The notes under the pieces were generated by a model. It did no database searches. It was not told the DNA's origin and worked only from the letters and a program-made list of their open reading frames with translations. Positions 13,754-23,470 of a stretch of DNA of 64,000 nucleotides are shown in pieces (position 1 is the first letter of the stretch; each line of letters starts with the position of its first letter). The translations under genes were made by a program, and so were the position numbers. This stretch comes from Halomonas campaniensis (lineage in GTDB: Bacteria; Pseudomonadota; Gammaproteobacteria; Pseudomonadales; Halomonadaceae): NCBI RefSeq assembly GCF_014193375.1, contig NZ_JACHZF010000002.1:124001-188000 (forward strand), given 5' to 3'.

Positions 13754-14125
13754 ATGACCATCATCCGTCACGACACCAAGGCGCGCATGAGCCGCGCCGT
13801 GATCCACAACGGCGTCGCCTACCTGTGCGGCCAGGTGGCCGGCCCCGAGGCGCGCCATGGCGACATCACCGCCCAGACCGAGAGCATGCTGGGCCGCCTC
13901 GATGACCTCCTCAAGGAGATCGGCTCCGACCGCGAGCACCTGCTCTCGGCCACGATCTACCTGAAGGAGGGCCACGACTTCGCCGCCATGAACGCGGTCT
14001 GGGATGCCTGGGTGCCCACCGGCCACGCGCCGGCGCGCACCTGCGTCTGTGCCCCGATGCCCGCCGACGAGCTGAAGGTGGAGATCACCGTCACCGCCCT
14101 GGTGGTCGGCGACTACAGCTACTGA
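13754..14125 (+). CDS. RidA/YjgF/Rid family protein
   Basis: Cytoplasmic Rid-family protein of 123 aa, usual length for the family (about 125-130). Rid proteins form trimers; canonical RidA hydrolyses reactive enamine/imine intermediates. The Rid fold is recognisable from AYLCGQVAG near residue 25, [22 protein letters not shown] in the middle, and the conserved arginine in [19 protein letters not shown]. The second half resembles Rid subgroups other than the archetype, so the substrate is open. GAGG precedes the ATG at 13754. It is a single-gene unit that converges on the transporter fusion with a 7-bp gap. Confidence 0.9.
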   Translation: MTIIRHDTKARMSRAVIHNGVAYLCGQVAGPEARHGDITAQTESMLGRLDDLLKEIGSDREHLLSATIYLKEGHDFAAMNAVWDAWVPTGHAPARTCVCAPMPADELKVEITVTALVVGDYSY

Positions 14126-14132
14126 GCCCTGT

Positions 14133-16499
14133 CTAGCGCGAGCAGGGATCCTCGATGGGCGCCTCTCTCGGCCGCAGCCGCCGCGAGAGGGCGTCCACCG
14201 CAATGTTCAGCGCCGCGGTGACCAGCAGCAGGAAGAAGGCCACGTCGAACAGCAGGTAGTCGAACCCCTCCTCGATGTAGAAGCCGAGCGTCGCCACCCC
14301 CAGCATCCCCAGGATCGCCGTCTCGCGCAGGATCACCTCGGCGCGGTAGTAGAGCAGCGCCAGCATTCCCGGATAGAGCCGCGGCAGCAGCTCGTAGGCA
14401 TAGCGGCCGGAGGCCGGCAGCCCGGGCATGCCGGGGGCCAGGGCATCGGCGTGGCGCGCCACCAGGAAGGCGATCAGCGCCCCGTTGTGCAGGGCCAGCG
14501 CCAGCCAGGCCGGCAGCAGCGAGGGGCCGAGCAGCAGCAGGAAGAGGAAGGCCAGCATCAGCTCCGGGGTGGAGCGCAGCGCCACCAGCAGGCCCCGGCC
14601 GGCCAGCCGGCTGGCGCGGTTGCCGAAGTGGCGGCTGGCCAGCGGCCAGAGCAGCAGCGCCACCGCCAGCGCCCCCACCGTGCCCAGCAGCCCCAGCAGC
14701 AGGGTATTGCCGATGGCCGGCCCCAGGGCGGGAATCCGCGACAGCCAGGCGGTGAGCCCCGCCCAGTCCCCGGCGAGCAGCGCCGGCGGCCAGATGTCCT
14801 CGGAGACGAAGCGCCACAGCAGGGCGCCATCCACGCTGGGCCAGGGGCCGAGCAGCCAGGCCCCGCCCACCAGCAGCACCGGGACCAGCCGCCGATGCCC
14901 CCACCACGGCAGGCTGGCGATCAGCAGGTAGAAGAGCCAGAGCAGGGCGCCGGCCTCGTGGTAGCGCCCCTCGCGGAAGGCGGTCTCCAGGTGGAAGCCC
15001 AGCGTCGGCAGCCCGACGAAGCCCAGCAGCACGCTGGCACGCAGGGCACACTCGAAGCGGTAGCGGGTATAGGCGACCAGCTGCGCCCAGGCCAGCGGCA
15101 GCTCGGCGTAGACGAAGCGCGACAGCCGCCCGCTGCCGGGGGGCAGGGCATCGCGCGGCGCGCGGGGCGCCTGCTCGAGGATCTCGGCATAGACCTTGGC
15201 GAAGATCCCCGCGTAGGGGATCGCCAGGGCCGCCAGGGCGGTGAGCGCCGACAGCCCGAAGACCTGCAGGAAGAGCAGCGCCCAGAACAGCTCGTGGATG
15301 GCGCGCACGAAGGCGCAGCCGGCGCGTACCAGCCGCGAGCGGGCGAACAGCAGGGCCAGCGGGAAGCCCAGCACCACGCCGGCCAGGGTGCCCCAGATCG
15401 CCACCGCCACGGTGAGGCCGATGGCGGTGAGCGGCGATTCCAGCGAGCCCCAGGCCGGCCAGGCCATGCCCAGGGCCATGCGGCCCAGCTCCGTCCAGGG
15501 CTCCCGGGTGTGGATGGCGAGGTCGGCGAAGGGCATCAGCAGCACCGCCAGGGCGACCAGCGCCAGGGTGTGGCGGGCGAGCTTCAGCCCGGTGCTGTCA
15601 CCCCGCCACCAGTGGCGTCCATGGCCCGGATGGGGATGACGGGAGAGGGCCTCGCTCATGGCCGGCCCCGCGCGCAGGGCAGCGCCCACCTGAAGATCGG
15701 ATACAACCGCGCTGCTCGCTGGCCGGCCCCGCGCGCAGGGCAGCGCCTCCGGGCCGGGCATGGCCGGTGTGGCCGCCTCACGGGGCGAGCCGGCGGGGGC
15801 GTCGGCATCGGGGTAGAGGGCGTCGAGGTCGGCCAGGCGCAGGTCCCGGGACGGGGCATCGATCACCAGGCGGCCGTCGCGCAGGCCCCAGACCCGGTCG
15901 AAGTGGGTGAGGGCCAGCTCGCGCTGGTGCAGGGCCACCACCTGGGTGGTGTGGCGGGCATCGATCAGCGCCAGCAGCCGCAGCGCCTGGTGGGGGTCGA
16001 CGCTGGCCACCGGCTCGTCGCCGAGGAACAGCGCGCGGCCCTGGTAGAGGGCGCGGGCGATGGCCACCCGCTGGCGCTGGCCGCCGGAGAGCCGGCCCAC
16101 CGGGCGGCGCAGCAGGCCCGCGAGCCCCAGCTGCTCGCACAGCGCCTCCACCTCCCGCCAGGGTTGGCGCAGGGGTCGCACCAGGTTCCACAGGTTGGCC
16201 AGCGCCGAGTGCTCGGGCAGCCGCCCCATGTAGACGTTGTGGTAGACGGCCAGGGCCGGCACCAGGCCATGGTGCTGGGGGCACCAGGCGGCGCGCCGGC
16301 CGAGCCGCTCGCGCAGCTCGGCGAGCAGGGTCGACTTGCCCGAGCCGCTCTGGCCGAGCAGGGCGACGCGCTCGCCCTCGTGCAGGGCCAGCGTCAGGCG
16401 GGGCAGCACCACGCTGTCGAGCCGTCCGTGACGGTCGCGGCCATGGCCGAGGTCCTCGGCCGCGAAGGCGACCAGCGGGCGGCGTTGCTCGCTCTCCAT
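14133..16499 (-). CDS. Fused PhnC-type ATPase and double PhnE-type permease
   Basis: One reading frame of 788 aa joins an ABC ATPase to a tandem permease of an oxyanion (phosphonate/phosphite/selenate-type) importer. ATPase part, residues 1-260: Walker A GQSGSGKST (49-57), signature LSGGQRQRVAIARA (137-150), Walker B LFLGDEPVASVD (157-168), switch histidine 191. Permease part from M281: two PhnE-like halves with about 12 hydrophobic segments, each with a conserved YAEI-like docking loop. Residues 261-280 are encoded by a 61-bp insertion flanked by a 28-bp direct repeat. Removing it gives a stop (CCATGA) for the ATPase overlapping the permease ATG at 15659, the normal two-gene coupling. So the fusion looks recent and accidental. 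It may still function, or the permease may also start internally at 15659. It lies 12 bp after the binding protein gene. Confidence 0.88.
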   Translation of the reverse strand: MESEQRRPLVAFAAEDLGHGRDRHGRLDSVVLPRLTLALHEGERVALLGQSGSGKSTLLAELRERLGRRAAWCPQHHGLVPALAVYHNVYMGRLPEHSALANLWNLVRPLRQPWREVEALCEQLGLAGLLRRPVGRLSGGQRQRVAIARALYQGRALFLGDEPVASVDPHQALRLLALIDARHTTQVVALHQRELALTHFDRVWGLRDGRLVIDAPSRDLRLADLDALYPDADAPAGSPREAATPAMPGPEALPCARGRPASSAVVSDLQVGAALRAGPAMSEALSRHPHPGHGRHWWRGDSTGLKLARHTLALVALAVLLMPFADLAIHTREPWTELGRMALGMAWPAWGSLESPLTAIGLTVAVAIWGTLAGVVLGFPLALLFARSRLVRAGCAFVRAIHELFWALLFLQVFGLSALTALAALAIPYAGIFAKVYAEILEQAPRAPRDALPPGSGRLSRFVYAELPLAWAQLVAYTRYRFECALRASVLLGFVGLPTLGFHLETAFREGRYHEAGALLWLFYLLIASLPWWGHRRLVPVLLVGGAWLLGPWPSVDGALLWRFVSEDIWPPALLAGDWAGLTAWLSRIPALGPAIGNTLLLGLLGTVGALAVALLLWPLASRHFGNRASRLAGRGLLVALRSTPELMLAFLFLLLLGPSLLPAWLALALHNGALIAFLVARHADALAPGMPGLPASGRYAYELLPRLYPGMLALLYYRAEVILRETAILGMLGVATLGFYIEEGFDYLLFDVAFFLLLVTAALNIAVDALSRRLRPREAPIEDPCSR
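15659..15747. repeat. 28-bp direct repeat bounding the insertion that fuses ATPase and permease
   Basis: A 28-bp sequence at 15659-15686 recurs exactly at 15720-15747; the key shared part is GGCCGGCCCCGCGCGCAGGG. The repeat period is 61 bp, with 33 bp of unrelated sequence between copies. Because 61 is not a multiple of three, the event shifts the frame, removes the ATPase stop codon and opens a continuous frame into the permease. Confidence 0.9.
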
Positions 16500-16511
16500 G
16501 GTGTCAGGCCC

Positions 16512-17366
16512 TCAGCGCAGCAGGCCGAGCTCCTCGGCCACCTCTTCGATGGGGGCATAGAGGGCGTTGTCGGCGGGGATGAAGGCCTCGCGGGGGAAGC
16601 TCGCCAGCAGCTCGGGGTCGTCCATCTCCAGGAAGGCGGCCTGCACCCGGTCGGTGAAGCCCTCGCCGAAGCGCTCATCGGCGTCGCCCCGCAGGGTCCA
16701 GTTGTAGTCGGGGTAGGGCGGGGTGGCCCAGATCACCTCGACCCGGTCGGTATCGACGCGGCCATCGGCCACCGCGGCCTCCCACACGGTGTAGTTCACC
16801 GCGCCCAGGTCCCAGGTGCCGGCCTCGACTAGGGCGATGGTGCGCGAGTGGTCGCCGGAGTAGCCCACCCGGGAGAAGAACGCCTCGGGGTCGGCGTCAT
16901 CGAAGCGCTGGCGGAAGAAGTGCTCCGGCATCAGGCGCCCGGAGGTGGAGGTGCGCGAGCCGAAGGTGAGGCTCATGTCCTCGATCGCGTCGGGCAGCGC
17001 GTCGGCCCGCTCCAGGCCCGTGGAGTGGTGGGCGATGAAGTAGCTCATGAAGGCGTCATCCTCGCTGCCCTGGGCCAGGGCCACCGAGCCCGGCACCAGG
17101 CGGCGGGCCTGCACGCCGGAGAGGCCACCGAACCAGGCCAGCTGCACCTGGTCGTTGCGGAAGGCGGTCACCGCGGCGCTGTAGGACTTCACCGGCACGT
17201 ACTCCACCTCGACCCCGAGCCGCTCCTCCAGGTAGTCGGCGACCTTGGCGAAACGCTCCACCAGGCGCGCCTGGTCCTCGTCGGGGATGGCGGTGAAGCG
17301 GAAGGTCTCGGCGGCCGCTCCCTGGGCGAACAGGGCGAGGGCGGCGGCAAGGGCGAGGTGACGCAT
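16512..17366 (-). CDS. PhnD-family substrate-binding protein, putative selenate/phosphonate type
   Basis: Periplasmic binding protein of 284 aa. The signal peptide MRHLALAAALALFAQGAAA ends at AETF; this start at 17366 has CGGAG upstream, whereas the open frame continues further without support. Family features are AIPDEDQARLVERF at the mature N-terminus, LAWFGGLSGVQA, FGSRTSTSGRLMPEHFF, a serine-rich anion-binding segment YSGDHSRT and YNWTLRGD. This pattern matches PhnD-like proteins that are often named putative selenate ABC transporter binding proteins. The ligand is an oxyanion, but which one cannot be read here. First gene of an operon with the ATPase-permease fusion 12 bp downstream. Confidence 0.85.
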   Translation of the reverse strand: MRHLALAAALALFAQGAAAETFRFTAIPDEDQARLVERFAKVADYLEERLGVEVEYVPVKSYSAAVTAFRNDQVQLAWFGGLSGVQARRLVPGSVALAQGSEDDAFMSYFIAHHSTGLERADALPDAIEDMSLTFGSRTSTSGRLMPEHFFRQRFDDADPEAFFSRVGYSGDHSRTIALVEAGTWDLGAVNYTVWEAAVADGRVDTDRVEVIWATPPYPDYNWTLRGDADERFGEGFTDRVQAAFLEMDDPELLASFPREAFIPADNALYAPIEEVAEELGLLR

Positions 17367-17437
17367 GGGGCGGCTCCGGCTGGGGAATCGGGCCGCTATT
17401 GTTGTCGCTGGGCCCGGGCCTGGCAAGTCCGGGGCGG

Positions 17438-18307
17438 TCAGTCCTGGCGGCCGGCCGGGTAGCGGGTATCGAGCAGGCTGTCCTTGATCTTCTTGAGGTG
17501 GCCCAGGAAGTCCTCGCCGCGGCGCAGGGTTACCCCGGTGGCCAGCACGTCGATCAGCGCCAGCTGGATCATCCGCGAGGTCATCGGCATGTAGTGGTCG
17601 GTGTCCTCGGGGGTGGCGATGGCGACTTCCAGCGTCTCGGTGCACTCGGCGGCCAGCGGCGACCCCGGCGCGGTGATGCCCAGCACCACGGCACCATTCT
17701 CCCGGGCCAGCCGTGCGATGTCGACCAGCTCCCGGGTGCGACCGGTCCAGGAGATCACCACCACCACGTCACCGGTATGGCAGCTCGAGGCCACCATGCG
17801 CTGCATCAGCACGTCCACGTAGGCGGTGACCGGCAGGTTGAAGCGGAAGAACTTGTGCTGGGCGTCCTGGGCCACCGCCCCCGAGGCGCCCAGGCCGAAG
17901 AAGTGCACCTGCTTGGCCTGGATCAGGTAGTCCACCACCCGCTCGATGCGCTGGGGGTCGGCCTGGCGGCGCGCCTCGTCCAGGGCGGCGATGGTGGCGC
18001 CGAAGATCTTCTGGGTATAGTCGGCGGCGCTGTCCTCCGGCTCCACGGCGCGGCTCACGTAGGGGGTGCCGCCGGCCAGGCTCTGGGCCAGCTTGATCTT
18101 GAAGTCCGGATAGCCCTTGGCATCGAAGCTGCGGCAGAAGCGGTTGACCGTGGGCTCGCTCACCGAGGCCGCCTGGGCGAGGGTGGCGATGCTCATGCTG
18201 GTGGCGGCGCCGGGGTCGGCGAGGATGACGTCGGCGACCTTGCGCTCGGAGCGGTTGAGTTCCTCGAGGCGTTGGCGAATGCGATCGAGCAGGTCGTGAC
18301 TGGCCAT
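17438..18307 (-). CDS. hexR: HexR, RpiR-family regulator of hexose catabolism
   Basis: Transcriptional regulator of 289 aa. Residues 1-77 are an RpiR-type helix-turn-helix with [20 protein letters not shown]. Residues about 120-255 are a sugar-isomerase (SIS) domain with [19 protein letters not shown] and SWTGRTREL. In proteobacteria HexR binds upstream of zwf, edd, pgi and related genes and releases DNA on binding 2-keto-3-deoxy-6-phosphogluconate. Its position divergent from zwf-pgl-eda is the classical arrangement. HexR-like sites occur in the shared promoter region, upstream of pgi and upstream of edd. A palindrome at 18369-18388, 62-81 bp from its own start, suggests autoregulation. Confidence 0.95.
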   Translation of the reverse strand: MASHDLLDRIRQRLEELNRSERKVADVILADPGAATSMSIATLAQAASVSEPTVNRFCRSFDAKGYPDFKIKLAQSLAGGTPYVSRAVEPEDSAADYTQKIFGATIAALDEARRQADPQRIERVVDYLIQAKQVHFFGLGASGAVAQDAQHKFFRFNLPVTAYVDVLMQRMVASSCHTGDVVVVISWTGRTRELVDIARLARENGAVVLGITAPGSPLAAECTETLEVAIATPEDTDHYMPMTSRMIQLALIDVLATGVTLRRGEDFLGHLKKIKDSLLDTRYPAGRQD

Positions 18308-18368
18308 GATGGGCGGGGGTCTCCATGACAGCGGGCGGCGAGGGCCGCGGATTTAGCCGGGATAGATG

Positions 18369-18388
18369 ATGTAGTGATTTAACTACAT
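18369..18388. promoter_or_regulatory. hexR: HexR-like operator near the hexR start
   Basis: ATGTAGTGATTTAACTACAT has 7-bp arms (ATGTAGT/ACTACAT). Read on the minus strand, TGTAGTTAAATCACT matches 13 of 15 positions of the HexR consensus as I recall it (TGTARTWWWAYTACA). Confidence 0.6.
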
Positions 18389-18456
18389 TATGCTGGCTAT
18401 CCTAGCCCGAGGAGGTGGGTCGCGGCCAACCGTCCCCGTCGGGCGGGTGTTTGTTT

Positions 18457-18471
18457 TGTAAGTTTACAACA
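18457..18471. promoter_or_regulatory. zwf: HexR-like operator upstream of zwf
   Basis: TGTAAGTTTACAACA matches 13 of 15 positions of the HexR consensus and lies inside a larger palindrome, TTGTAA-GT-TTACAA (18456-18469). It is 65-79 bp upstream of zwf. A second inverted repeat, TTGGTAATCCAA (18507-18518), is closer to the start and could be an auxiliary site. Confidence 0.65.
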
Positions 18472-18535
18472 AAAACTTGCCTTTTGACCGCTCGGTGGGT
18501 ATTTTTTTGGTAATCCAACGAAAAGCGAGGCGCAC

Positions 18536-20032
<1,497 letters not shown>

Positions 20033-20040
20033 AGCATGGC

Positions 20041-20123
20041 GACCGGCCCCGGGGGCCCGTGGCGCCTCTCTCAAGACCGCCATGATCACCCGGGACGGCC
20101 GCAGCTGGTATGAGGATTATTGA
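20041..20123 (+). pseudogene. Duplicated remnant of the zwf 3' end
   Basis: The stretch ending at TGA 20121-20123 encodes [14 protein letters not shown], the same peptide as the authentic zwf C-terminus apart from R for Q. Upstream residues (PAPGARGASLKT) loosely match the native [11 protein letters not shown] with an indel. The copy is offset by 91 bp and differs at many synonymous sites, so it is not a fresh tandem duplication; it looks like a leftover tail of a divergent zwf allele. It lies in the gap before pgl and has no start of its own. Confidence 0.75.
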
Positions 20124-20139
20124 ACATGGGGGAGCTGAG

Positions 20140-20808
20140 ATGAGCGACGATTCCCGCAAGCGCCTGGCCGCGCAGCTGGCCGAGGCGGTGGCCGAGGCGC
20201 TGCGTGCCGACCTGGCCCGCCAGGAGCGCGCCCTGCTGGTGGTCTCCGGCGGCTCCACGCCGGTGCCCTTCTTCCGGGCGTTGGCCGCCATGGCGCTGCC
20301 CTGGTCACGCATCGACGTGACCCTGGCCGACGAGCGCTGGGTACCCGAGTCCGCCGACGACAGCAACGCCCGCCTGGTGCGTGAGCACCTGCTGCAGGGG
20401 GCCGCCGCCGAGGCGACCCTCGTGCCGCTGACCACCCATGACCCCACCCCGGAGCAGGGGGCCGAAGCCGTGGCCGACCGCCTGGCACCGCTCGCCTGGC
20501 CGGCCAGCGTGGTGGTGCTGGGCATGGGCGGCGACGGCCATACCGCCTCGCTGTTCCCCGACAGCCGCGAGCTCGACCTGGCGCTGACCACCGACGCCGC
20601 GGCGGTGGCGGTGCGCACCCCGAGCCAGCCCCAGCCGCGCATCACGCTCAGCGCCGACCGCCTGCACCAGGCCCGCCGTCACGTGCTGCACATCACCGGC
20701 GGCGACAAGCGCGCCGTGCTGGCCAGGGCACTGTCCGGCGACGACGTCCGCGAACTGCCGATCCGCGCCTTCCTGGCCTGCCCGCTGGCCACCTACTGGG
20801 CCCCCTGA
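20140..20808 (+). CDS. pgl: 6-phosphogluconolactonase
   Basis: Hydrolyses 6-phosphogluconolactone to 6-phosphogluconate in the cytoplasm; 222 aa from the ATG at 20140, which has GGGGGAG upstream. An earlier in-frame ATG at 20110 overlaps the zwf-tail remnant and has no ribosome site. Family motifs are VVSGGSTPVPFFRAL, TLADERWVP and the active-site segment LGMGGDGHTASLFP. Second gene of zwf-pgl-eda, 18 bp before eda. Confidence 0.95.
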   Translation: MSDDSRKRLAAQLAEAVAEALRADLARQERALLVVSGGSTPVPFFRALAAMALPWSRIDVTLADERWVPESADDSNARLVREHLLQGAAAEATLVPLTTHDPTPEQGAEAVADRLAPLAWPASVVVLGMGGDGHTASLFPDSRELDLALTTDAAAVAVRTPSQPQPRITLSADRLHQARRHVLHITGGDKRAVLARALSGDDVRELPIRAFLACPLATYWAP

Positions 20809-20826
20809 TCTCATGGAGAGACATCA

Positions 20827-21489
20827 ATGACCATCGACAAGCAGCTGCCCTCCACCCGCACCACCGAACTCGATAGCATCTGCCTCAAGGCCGAGGTGAT
20901 CCCGGTGCTCGCCATCCAGCGCGTGGAGGACGCCGTGCCCCTGGCCACCGCCCTGGTCGAGGGCGGCCTGACCGTGCTCGAGGTGACCCTGCGCACCGAC
21001 TGCGCCCTGGAGGCGATCCGCCGCATCAAGGCGGCACTGCCCCAGGCCAGCATCGGGGTGGGCACCGTGCTGACGCCGGCCCAGTACCGCCAGGCCGAGC
21101 AGGCCGGCGCCGACTTCGTGGTCACCCCGGGCACCACCGAGGCGCTCTATCGCTATGGCGTCTCGAGCCCGGTGCCGATGCTGCCGGGCGTGGCCACCGT
21201 CTCCGAGCTGATGACCGGCTGGCAGTACGGCTATCGCCGCTTCAAGTTCTTTCCCGCCGAGGCCAGCGGCGGCGTCAAGGCGCTCAAGGCCTTCGCCGGG
21301 CCGATCCCAGAGGCGCGCTTCTGCCCCACCGGCGGCATCAGCCTCGACAACGCCGAGGACTACCTCGCGCTCAGGAACGTGATGTGCGTGGGCGGCTCCT
21401 GGCTGACGCCGAACTCGCTGGTGGAGGCCGAGGACTGGAACGGCATCCGCCAGCTGGCACGCGAGGCGGCCCGGCGCTTCCACCACTGA
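20827..21489 (+). CDS. eda: KDPG aldolase (2-dehydro-3-deoxy-phosphogluconate aldolase)
   Basis: Cleaves 2-keto-3-deoxy-6-phosphogluconate into pyruvate and glyceraldehyde 3-phosphate, the final Entner-Doudoroff step; 220 aa TIM-barrel. The Schiff-base lysine lies in RFKFFPAEASGGVKALKAF, and the catalytic glutamate in LEVTLRTDCALEAI. GGAGA precedes the ATG. It ends the zwf-pgl-eda operon and is followed by a strong terminator. Confidence 0.96.
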   Translation: MTIDKQLPSTRTTELDSICLKAEVIPVLAIQRVEDAVPLATALVEGGLTVLEVTLRTDCALEAIRRIKAALPQASIGVGTVLTPAQYRQAEQAGADFVVTPGTTEALYRYGVSSPVPMLPGVATVSELMTGWQYGYRRFKFFPAEASGGVKALKAFAGPIPEARFCPTGGISLDNAEDYLALRNVMCVGGSWLTPNSLVEAEDWNGIRQLAREAARRFHH

Positions 21490-21550
21490 ATCCCCGCGCC
21501 CGGCAGGGCGCTCCCCTGTGCTCTCTCGGCAGCCTGTGGCTGTCCTTTTC

Positions 21551-21576
21551 CCCGGCCCCCCGCGGCCGGGTTTTTT
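21551..21576 (+). terminator. Rho-independent terminator after eda
   Basis: CCCGGCC (21551-21557) pairs with GGCCGGG (21564-21570) and is followed by TTTTTT. It ends the zwf-pgl-eda transcript. Confidence 0.85.
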
Positions 21577-21604
21577 CATGTTGTCGCTGGTCAGCGTGAA
21601 ACGC

Positions 21605-21632
21605 AGCGGGGCCGGCAGTTGCCGGCCCCGCT
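21605..21632 (-). terminator. Probable terminator after pgi
   Basis: AGCGGGGCCGGCA (21605-21617) and TGCCGGCCCCGCT (21620-21632) form a perfect 13-bp stem, 17 nt after the pgi stop on the minus strand. The following run is GCGTTTC, only weakly T-rich, so it may also simply stabilise the transcript end. Confidence 0.65.
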
Positions 21633-21648
21633 ACCCCTACATGCCGAA

Positions 21649-23313
21649 TCAGCCCTTCGTTCGCTTGCCGCTCTTGCCGGCGGGTTTCGCCGCGGGCTCG
21701 GCGGCGCTCGCCCGGGGAGCGCCGTCGGCCGCGAAGTGGCCACGTACCAGCGCCAGCAGCCCCTGGGTGGAGGCGTCGAAATCCTGGCTCTGCTCGTCGA
21801 TGCGCTCGCTGATCTCGCCGGCGATGCGCTTGCCGAGCTGCACCCCCCACTGGTCGAAGGAGTTGATGTTCCAGATCACCCCCTGGACGAACACCTTGTG
21901 CTCGTACAGCGCGATCAGCGCGCCGAGGTTCCGCGGCGTCAGCTCGTCGAGCAGCAGCACGCTGGAGGGGCGGTTGCCGGGGCAGCTGTAGGGGTCCAGC
22001 CGGCTGCCGCTCTGGCTGCCCTCCATGAAGGCGTTGGCCTGGGCCAGCATGTTGGTGAGCAGCGCGAAGTGGTGCTCCTCGACGCCGGGTTCCGGCTTCA
22101 GCGAGGCGATGAAGTCGATGGGCACGTAGCGGGTGCCCTGGTGGAGCAGCTGGAAGAAGGCGTGCTGGCCGTTGGAGCCGGTCTGGCCCCAGACGATGGG
22201 CCCGGTCTTGTAGTCCACCGGGTGGCCGAAGATGTCTACCGACTTGCCGTTGGACTCCATGTCGAGCTGCTGGAGGAAGGCCGGCAGCTGATGCAGGGCC
22301 TGGTCGTAGGGCACGATGGCCTGGGTCTCGGCGCCGACGAAGTTGATGTACCAGATGCCGATCAGCGCCATCAGCACCGGCATGTTCTCGCGGAAGGGGG
22401 CGGTGAGGAAGTGCTGGTCCATGGCGTAGGCGCCCTCCAGCAGCTCCATGAACCCCTCGAAGCCGATGGAGAGGGCGATGGGCAGCCCGATGGAGGACCA
22501 CATGGAGTAGCGCCCGCCCACCCAGGCCCAGAACTCGAAGACGTTCTCCTCGCGGATGCCGAAGGCCATGGCCGCCTTCTTGTTGGTGGAGGCGGCGATG
22601 AAGTGCGCCCCCACGTCGGCATCCGGGCCGGCATTCTCCAGGAACCAGCGCCGGGCGGTATGGGCGTTGAGCAGGGTCTCCTGGGTGGAGAAGGTCTTGG
22701 TGGAGACGATGAACAGGGTGGTGGCCGGGTCGAGGCGGCTGAGCACCTTCTGGATGTGGGCGCCGTCGACGTTGGAGACGAAGTGGAAGTTCAGCTCCGG
22801 GTGGCGGTGCTTGAGCAGCGCCCGGCAAGCCATGTTGGGCCCCAGGTCCGAGCCGCCGATGCCGATGTTGACCACGTCGCGGATGCGCTCGCCGCTGTAG
22901 CCCTTCCATTCGCCGTTGCGCACCGCCTCGGAGAACTGGCGGATCTGCTCGCGGGTGCGCTGGATCTCCGGCATCACATCCTGGCCATCGACCATCAGCG
23001 GCCCCTCGCCGAGGTTGCGCAGGGCGGTGTGCAGCACCGGACGGTCCTCGGTGACGTTGATGATGTCGCCGGAGAACATCTGGGCGCGGCGCTGCACCAG
23101 CGCCGAGTGCTCGGCGAGCTCGATCAGCTTGTCGAGCACCGCGTCGGAGACCTGATGCTTGGAGTAGTCGAGGAACAGGCCGCCGACGCGCAGGCTCATC
23201 TTCTCGAAGCGCTGGGGGTCGGCGGTGAAGTAGTCGCGGATGCGGTCGTCCGCGGTCTGCGCGTGCAGCTGCTTGAGGGCCTGCCAGGTGACGCTGCGGG
23301 TAAGCTGGAACAT
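21649..23313 (-). CDS. pgi: Glucose-6-phosphate isomerase
   Basis: Interconverts glucose 6-phosphate and fructose 6-phosphate; 554 aa, similar to the 549 aa of E. coli Pgi. The start at 23313 (MFQLTRSVTW) has CGGAG upstream; the longer frame to 23388 lacks support. Signatures are VNIGIGGSDLGPNMA, FIVSTKTFSTQETL, MESNGKSVD and GQTGSNGQHAFFQLLHQG, with the catalytic glutamate within that region and the C-terminal SFDQWGVQLGK. It has a lysine-rich tail (AKPAGKSGKRTKG). It is a single transcription unit with two HexR-like sites upstream, placing fructose-derived flux into the Entner-Doudoroff pathway under the same regulator. Confidence 0.97.
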   Translation of the reverse strand: MFQLTRSVTWQALKQLHAQTADDRIRDYFTADPQRFEKMSLRVGGLFLDYSKHQVSDAVLDKLIELAEHSALVQRRAQMFSGDIINVTEDRPVLHTALRNLGEGPLMVDGQDVMPEIQRTREQIRQFSEAVRNGEWKGYSGERIRDVVNIGIGGSDLGPNMACRALLKHRHPELNFHFVSNVDGAHIQKVLSRLDPATTLFIVSTKTFSTQETLLNAHTARRWFLENAGPDADVGAHFIAASTNKKAAMAFGIREENVFEFWAWVGGRYSMWSSIGLPIALSIGFEGFMELLEGAYAMDQHFLTAPFRENMPVLMALIGIWYINFVGAETQAIVPYDQALHQLPAFLQQLDMESNGKSVDIFGHPVDYKTGPIVWGQTGSNGQHAFFQLLHQGTRYVPIDFIASLKPEPGVEEHHFALLTNMLAQANAFMEGSQSGSRLDPYSCPGNRPSSVLLLDELTPRNLGALIALYEHKVFVQGVIWNINSFDQWGVQLGKRIAGEISERIDEQSQDFDASTQGLLALVRGHFAADGAPRASAAEPAAKPAGKSGKRTKG

Positions 23314-23359
23314 GGGGCGCTCCGTTGTTGTGGGTCGGTGGGGTGCCGAGGGTTTGTTA

Positions 23360-23374
23360 TGTAAAAATACTACC
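23360..23374. promoter_or_regulatory. pgi: HexR-like operator upstream of pgi, proximal
   Basis: TGTAAAAATACTACC matches 13 of 15 consensus positions, 47-61 bp upstream of the pgi start. Confidence 0.55.
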
Positions 23375-23422
23375 CAATGGGCGGGCATTTGGCCAATCTA
23401 CGCGCGCGTATCGCCTTTATCT

Positions 23423-23437
23423 TGTAATAAAACAACG
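23423..23437. promoter_or_regulatory. pgi: HexR-like operator upstream of pgi, distal
   Basis: TGTAATAAAACAACG matches 13 of 15 consensus positions, 110-124 bp upstream of pgi and between pgi and the end of fruA. Confidence 0.5.
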
Positions 23438-23470
23438 ATTCGCCGCCCCCGTGGCCTGCCACGGCCATGG

